A DNA stretch of 17,922 bases, from NCBI GenBank assembly GCA_038747915.1, contig JBCDJJ010000073.1:1-17922 (forward strand), read 5' to 3'. Shown here in pieces: positions 14,536 through 17,922 of the stretch. The stretch comes from JBCDAP01 sp038747915. GTDB lineage: Bacteria; Planctomycetota; Phycisphaerae; Phycisphaerales; UBA1924. The number at the start of each line of letters is the position of its first letter. Within the stretch, counting starts at the first letter, position 1. The notes beneath the pieces were generated by a model. That model did not search any database and was not told where the DNA came from. It saw only the letters and a list, made by a program, of their open reading frames with translations. The position numbers were made by a program, and so were the translations under genes.

Positions 14536-14558
14536 CACTGGTGGCTTGCCCACCAGTG
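14536..14558 (-). repeat. Hairpin in the flgN-flgL spacer
   Basis: CACTGGTGG (14536-14544) and CCACCAGTG (14550-14558) form a perfect 9-bp stem with a 5-nt loop, about 105 nt after the flgN stop. A second set overlaps itself: CCGGC/GCCGG (14581-14585 with 14592-14596) or ATTGCC/GGCAAT (14570-14575 with 14595-14600). The 219-nt spacer has no gene. Termination of the flgI-flgJ-flgN transcript or mRNA stabilisation is plausible; no U-run is present. Confidence 0.4.
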
Positions 14559-14664
14559 CGAGTACCGAAATTGCCAAATACCGGCGGACTAGCCGGCAAT
14601 GGCACCCAAATGTGGGATTGATCGGCCACGCCACAGATGGCGAGACGGGTTGACGTGGTCTGCT

Positions 14665-15201
14665 CTACGCGCCCACATCCAGCGCCGAGACGACCTGAGA
14701 CGCACCGGTCGCCACCTGCCCCCCCCGACCGTACGTCTTCGAGTGGCTCAGCTCCGAGGAGACCTGCCGCCACACACCATCAAGGTGTGACGACACACGC
14801 TCCGCCGCCATCTTCGACGACCGGTTCAGCACCATTACCGCTGTCATCGCCTCGCGCAATCTCGACGCCAAGCCCTCGAGTCGCGCACGCTGCGGCTCCG
14901 CGCACCGCTCGGCGATCCACGACACCGCGGTCTGCCCTTTCGCGGGCGATCCGAGCCGGTCCGCGAACCGGCTCACCAGCCCGAGCCGACGCTTCTCCGC
15001 CTCGCTCACGCGCTGAATCAGCGTGTTCTCCTGCGCAATGCATGCCGCGAGCCGATCCGGCTCCGCGCGGCGAATCGCCTCCCCACGCAGGTGCGCGAGC
15101 GATCGGAGCTGCTCGTAGCACTCGCTCAACTCGCGCAGAAACGACTCCAGCTCCTCCGCCATCGGGTCGCCCGCCTCGATCACTCGTCGGTCAGCCGCCA
15201 T
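14665..15201 (-). CDS. flgN: FlgN-like export chaperone for hook-associated proteins
   Basis: The 178-residue product is almost all helical: AEELESFLRELSECYEQLRS, then AACIAQENTLIQRVSEAEKR, then RARLEGLASRLREAMTAVMV and a C-terminal amphipathic helix. This length and pattern match FlgN, the cytoplasmic chaperone that holds FlgK and FlgL before export. The family has low sequence conservation, so the call rests on helix pattern plus position beside flgI, flgJ, flgL and flgK. ATG at 15201 has GGAGG 7 nt upstream and shares one base with the stop of the previous gene (TGATG), implying coupled translation. A GTG one codon earlier is possible but poorly spaced. The C-terminal tail (GRGGQVATGASQVV) looks disordered. 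Confidence 0.8.
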   Translation of the reverse strand: MAADRRVIEAGDPMAEELESFLRELSECYEQLRSLAHLRGEAIRRAEPDRLAACIAQENTLIQRVSEAEKRRLGLVSRFADRLGSPAKGQTAVSWIAERCAEPQRARLEGLASRLREAMTAVMVLNRSSKMAAERVSSHLDGVWRQVSSELSHSKTYGRGGQVATGASQVVSALDVGA

Positions 15202-15587
15202 CACCGGACCTCCCTGTTCGCCTGGCCACCGTTCAGCTGCGCAAACACCGCATCCGTGATCGGGAGCGAACTCGCCCGCGCGATCGTCTGGCTCAGTTCC
15301 GCGTCGTACATCGATTGAAATGTCTTCTCGTGCGCACCCGGCTTGAACGGGCCATCCGCCATGAGCGGCGACTCACGCATCTGCTTGAAGATCGGCTGGA
15401 TCAGCGTCATAGCCACGAGATCCTCCGCTGCCGCCCGCGCCTCATCCGGAGAGGCTGCCGCCGGCCCGACCGCCGAGGCCAGCGCCGAGGCAAACCCCGC
15501 ACCCGTGCCGCCCGATGCACCCCCACCGCCCGGGACCACCGGCCGTGGCACGAACTCGGGTACCGCTCCGATCGCCACCTCAGTCAT
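15201..15587 (-). CDS. flgJ: Rod-binding protein (FlgJ N-terminal domain type, no muramidase)
   Basis: The 128-residue product has a Pro/Gly/Ala-rich N-terminus (about 1-45), then the rod-binding domain (about 46-118): AEDLVAMTLIQPIFKQMRES, followed by HEKTFQSMYDAELSQTIARA and LPITDAVFAQLNGG. In enteric bacteria FlgJ adds a C-terminal peptidoglycan hydrolase. It is absent here, as in many other phyla, so any wall-opening enzyme must be encoded elsewhere. The start at 15587 overlaps the end of flgI by 8 nt (ATGACTGA), and the stop overlaps the flgN start, so the three genes form one tightly coupled operon. Its role is to guide rod assembly through the periplasm next to the P-ring. Confidence 0.88.
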   Translation of the reverse strand: MTEVAIGAVPEFVPRPVVPGGGGASGGTGAGFASALASAVGPAAASPDEARAAAEDLVAMTLIQPIFKQMRESPLMADGPFKPGAHEKTFQSMYDAELSQTIARASSLPITDAVFAQLNGGQANREVR

Positions 15588-16677
15588 CGATGATGAACTC
15601 CGCGTGCAAGTGCCCAACCTTGTGCAGCTTCGCCAGGAGCGCGATCTGATCCCGCACCGGCACATCGAGCTGCTCCATCACGTTCAGCAGGTCAGCAAGA
15701 TTCGCCGCGGCACGCTGATCGCCCGTCGAATCCACGGCGACCACGTTCCGCTGCCGCACATCCGGCAGCGCGGGGTTCGGCGGCGGCTCGGGCGTGATCG
15801 TGGTCACCACGAGGTCGCCGTGCGCGATCACCGCCGGGCTGATCTCCACGTTCCCCGTCACCACGATCGACCCGCGCTTCTCGTTCACAATCACACGCGC
15901 CGGCAACGACAAGAGCGACGACGACACCTGCACACTCAGCACATCGCCCAGAAAACTCGCCGGATCCGCCAGCTCGGGCTCGGGGATCGTCACACGCACC
16001 GAGTTCGCATCCACCGCCACCGCGAGCTTCGCCGACGAATCGAAAAACCCCTGCCGGTGCTGATTGATCGTGTTCGCGAGCAGCCGAGCCGTCGGCCACC
16101 CCGCGTACTGAGGATGGATATTGAGCGTGATCGAGCCATCCCGTGAGATCACCGAGTTCTCGATCTCGTACGTCACCGTCGCCCCGCCGCGGATGATCCC
16201 AGCCGTCTGGTGCCCCTCATCCTCGATCTCGATCGAGCCGCTCGCGTACGCGAACACGCCCTGACCGGGCAGCGGGCCCTGCAGCGGTGTGATGAACAAC
16301 TGACCGCCCCGCAGACTCGTCGCGTTGTACCACGTCTGCACACGCACATCGAGCGTGTCGCCACGGTTCGCACCACCGGGCGGGATACGCACCTGCACCA
16401 GCACCATCGCCATGTTGTCGGCCTGCAGAATCTCCTGAATGTCCGGCGCCGGGTTCCCCGCGCGCTCGAGAAGCTCGGCGATCTGCCGCGCCCGAGGGAT
16501 CGAGTCCGCTCGATCGCCCGAGCCACGCAGACCCGTCACGAGCCCGAGACCCCAGATCTCGCCGCCACCCTCACCATCAAGGAAGGCGATGTCCTGAATC
16601 TGCAGACCACGCGCGATCGGCGCAATCAGTGCCGACACCACCGCCACCACAAGGATCAACACACTCCGAAGGCCCAT
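15580..16677 (-). CDS. flgI: Flagellar P-ring protein FlgI
   Basis: FlgI is the periplasmic P-ring subunit that surrounds the rod in the peptidoglycan layer. The start at 16677 (MGLRSVLILV) is preferred over ATGs at 16683 and 16692, because GGAGGA (16688-16683) is 5 nt upstream of it and overlaps the earlier ones. The product has 365 residues, the normal length. A signal peptide covers about 1-24 (ending PIARG). The family signature follows: LQIQDIAFLDGEGG, then GLGLVTGLRGSGD (43-55). Later blocks NTINQHRQGFFDSSAKLAVA and ARVIVNEKRGSIVVTGNVEI are typical. It ends HAEFIIDD, with the conserved C-terminal helix LAKLHKVGHLHAEF. It heads the flgI-flgJ-flgN operon. Confidence 0.96.
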   Translation of the reverse strand: MGLRSVLILVVAVVSALIAPIARGLQIQDIAFLDGEGGGEIWGLGLVTGLRGSGDRADSIPRARQIAELLERAGNPAPDIQEILQADNMAMVLVQVRIPPGGANRGDTLDVRVQTWYNATSLRGGQLFITPLQGPLPGQGVFAYASGSIEIEDEGHQTAGIIRGGATVTYEIENSVISRDGSITLNIHPQYAGWPTARLLANTINQHRQGFFDSSAKLAVAVDANSVRVTIPEPELADPASFLGDVLSVQVSSSLLSLPARVIVNEKRGSIVVTGNVEISPAVIAHGDLVVTTITPEPPPNPALPDVRQRNVVAVDSTGDQRAAANLADLLNVMEQLDVPVRDQIALLAKLHKVGHLHAEFIIDD

Positions 16678-16704
16678 CGGCATCCTCCGCATGGCACACC
16701 GCCA

Positions 16705-16720
16705 CGCAATGGGTGTGCCG
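16705..16720 (-). promoter_or_regulatory. Sigma-54-type promoter for flgI operon
   Basis: Minus-strand CGGCACACCCATTGCG has GGCAC at -24 and TTGC at -12 with exact spacing; mismatches are the first base, the seventh base and the last base. The start would be near 16694, leaving a 17-nt leader that holds the GGAGGA ribosome site. Confidence 0.6.
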
Positions 16721-16721
16721 G

Positions 16722-16737
16722 TGGCCCGCCGCTTGCG
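16722..16737 (+). promoter_or_regulatory. Sigma-54-type promoter for flgK
   Basis: TGGCCCGCCGCTTGCG matches TGGCACG-N4-TTGCW except A to C and the last base, with correct GG/GC spacing. The start would be near 16748, only about 5 nt before the flgK ATG. It is separated by one base from the opposite-facing flgI element. Confidence 0.55.
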
Positions 16738-16752
16738 TCGCCACCACGGGCC

Positions 16753-17922
16753 ATGACCACTTCCTCACTCATCATCGGCAAGACGGCGCTGCAGGCGAGT
16801 CAGCTTGCGCTCCAGGTCACCGGCAACAACATCGCCAACGCGACCACGCCCGGATACTCCCGTCAGCGGGCCGAACAGGTTGTGACCGCGAGCCAGGAGG
16901 TCCAGCGCGGCGTCTTCGTCGGCCGCGGCGTCGGCGTGCAGGAGGTCCGACGGCTCGTCGACGAAGCCCTCCAGACCCGCGTCCGCTCCGCCACAAGCGA
17001 CGAGATGGCCGCCTCCGTCTCCGCCTCCATCATGGACTCCATCGAGTCCATCACCAACGAGCTCTCCGGCAACGACATCTCCACCCGCCTCGAAGAGTTC
17101 TTCAACGCCTTCTCCGAGCTCGCCAACAACCCCGCCCAGTCCGTCACACGCGCCGCGGTCCTCGAGACCACCGGCCGCCTCACCGGGCAGATCCAGGCCA
17201 TCCGGTCCGACTTCGTGGAGCTGCGCGACCAGGTCGACGCCGACATCCGCGCCACCGTCGAAGAGGTCAACGGCCTGCTCTCACGCATCGCCAAGCTCAA
17301 CGACCAGATCGTCGATTCCGAAGCCGGGGCCGGCGAGAACCCAGGCCTCCGCGACCAGCGCGATGCCCTCCTCGACGAGCTCTCCCAGCAGATTGACATC
17401 GCGGTTATCCCGCAGGACACCGGTGCTGTCCGCGTGCTCGTCGGCTCCGAGCCGCTCGTCGAGGGCGAACGCTACCGCGAGCTCCGCGTCAACGAGCAGT
17501 TCAACCCCACCACGGAGATGATCGAGTTCGAGGTCCGCACCGTCGACGACGGGACCACCATCTTCCCGAGCGGCGGCCGGCTCGGCGCCCTCATCGATGA
17601 ACGCGCGAACTCCGTCCAACGCAACATCGACGAGCTCGACACCTTCGCTGCCCAGCTCATCTTCGAGGTTAACCGCCTCCACTCCCAGGGCCGGCCCGAC
17701 ATCGGGCTCACCTCTGCCTCGAGCTCGCTCGGTGTTCCCGCCGCGGACCAGATCCTCGCCCTCAACGACCCCGCCAACCTCACCTTCTCCAACCTGCCGA
17801 TGCAGGCGAACAACGGCTCCTTCCCCGTCGTCGTCACCGACTCCAACGGCAACCGCGATGTCACCATCGTTGACATCGACCTTGACGGCATCCTCGCCGG
17901 CGGCGGCGCCGGCTTCACCGAC
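16753..17922 (+). CDS. flgK: Flagellar hook-associated protein FlgK, 3' end beyond window
   Basis: FlgK is the first junction protein between hook and filament. The frame is open from ATG 16753 to the window edge (390 codons without a stop), so the gene is partial. Residues 1-40 show the axial-protein signature: LIIGKTALQASQLALQVTGN, then NNIANATTPGYSRQ (25-38). Helical D1-type segments follow, including FFNAFSELANNPAQSVTRAA (about 116-135) and NPGLRDQRDALLDELSQQID (about 196-215). Next come beta strands and IDERANSVQRNIDELDTFAA (about 282-301). No classical Shine-Dalgarno is seen, consistent with the very short leader predicted from the sigma-54-like element. It is divergent from flgI with 75 nt between starts. 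Confidence 0.95.
   Translation, partial: MTTSSLIIGKTALQASQLALQVTGNNIANATTPGYSRQRAEQVVTASQEVQRGVFVGRGVGVQEVRRLVDEALQTRVRSATSDEMAASVSASIMDSIESITNELSGNDISTRLEEFFNAFSELANNPAQSVTRAAVLETTGRLTGQIQAIRSDFVELRDQVDADIRATVEEVNGLLSRIAKLNDQIVDSEAGAGENPGLRDQRDALLDELSQQIDIAVIPQDTGAVRVLVGSEPLVEGERYRELRVNEQFNPTTEMIEFEVRTVDDGTTIFPSGGRLGALIDERANSVQRNIDELDTFAAQLIFEVNRLHSQGRPDIGLTSASSSLGVPAADQILALNDPANLTFSNLPMQANNGSFPVVVTDSNGNRDVTIVDIDLDGILAGGGAGFTD

Noticed and set aside
16692..16709. TGGCACACCGCCACGCAA as a plus-strand sigma-54 site for flgK
   Set aside because: GG to GC spacing is one base too long; the element at 16722-16737 fits better.

Overview
The window is GC-rich, densely coded DNA from a diderm, flagellated bacterium. 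Outer-membrane, P-ring and lipoprotein genes indicate two membranes. The style of the FlgL N-terminus and the fliW-csrA-flagellin arrangement suggest a planctomycete, perhaps of the Phycisphaerae. That placement is inference from memory; no search was run.

Left half (1-7400): mixed housekeeping and accessory genes. A tRNA-Leu(CAA) gene is followed by a DUF481-type outer-membrane protein (-). Divergent from it is a lipoprotein with a pectate-lyase-like beta-helix (+), then a full-length chemoreceptor (+). Hypoxanthine phosphoribosyltransferase (-) is back to back with a MarR regulator (+). The regulator is followed by a small NTF2-fold protein (+), with a clean double palindromic operator candidate between them. 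Inorganic pyrophosphatase (-) closes this half.

Right half (7400-17922): a flagellar locus. On the minus strand, in transcription order, it holds flgI, a short flgJ-like rod-binding gene, flgN, flgL, fliW, csrA, flagellin 2 and flagellin 1, ending at a good intrinsic terminator. flgK starts divergently from flgI and runs off the right edge. The products cover the P-ring (FlgI), rod assembly (FlgJ domain), the chaperone for hook-associated proteins (FlgN), both hook-filament junction proteins (FlgK, FlgL), two filament subunits, and the CsrA/FliW pair that in Bacillus couples flagellin translation to secretion.

The most notable signals are regulatory. Sequences resembling sigma-54 (-24/-12) promoters lie correctly oriented upstream of flgI, flgK, fliW and flagellin 2, with a weaker one before flgL. 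The flgI and flgK elements are back to back with one base between them. Both flagellin mRNAs carry the same 11-nt Shine-Dalgarno block, TCACGGAGGAT, which includes ACGGA, a CsrA-type site. Flagellin 2 also has a GGA exposed in the loop of an upstream hairpin. Together these suggest a circuit with sigma-54 transcription and CsrA/FliW translational control encoded in one locus. I saw no CRISPR array, insertion sequence or phage gene, and no wholly novel protein system.
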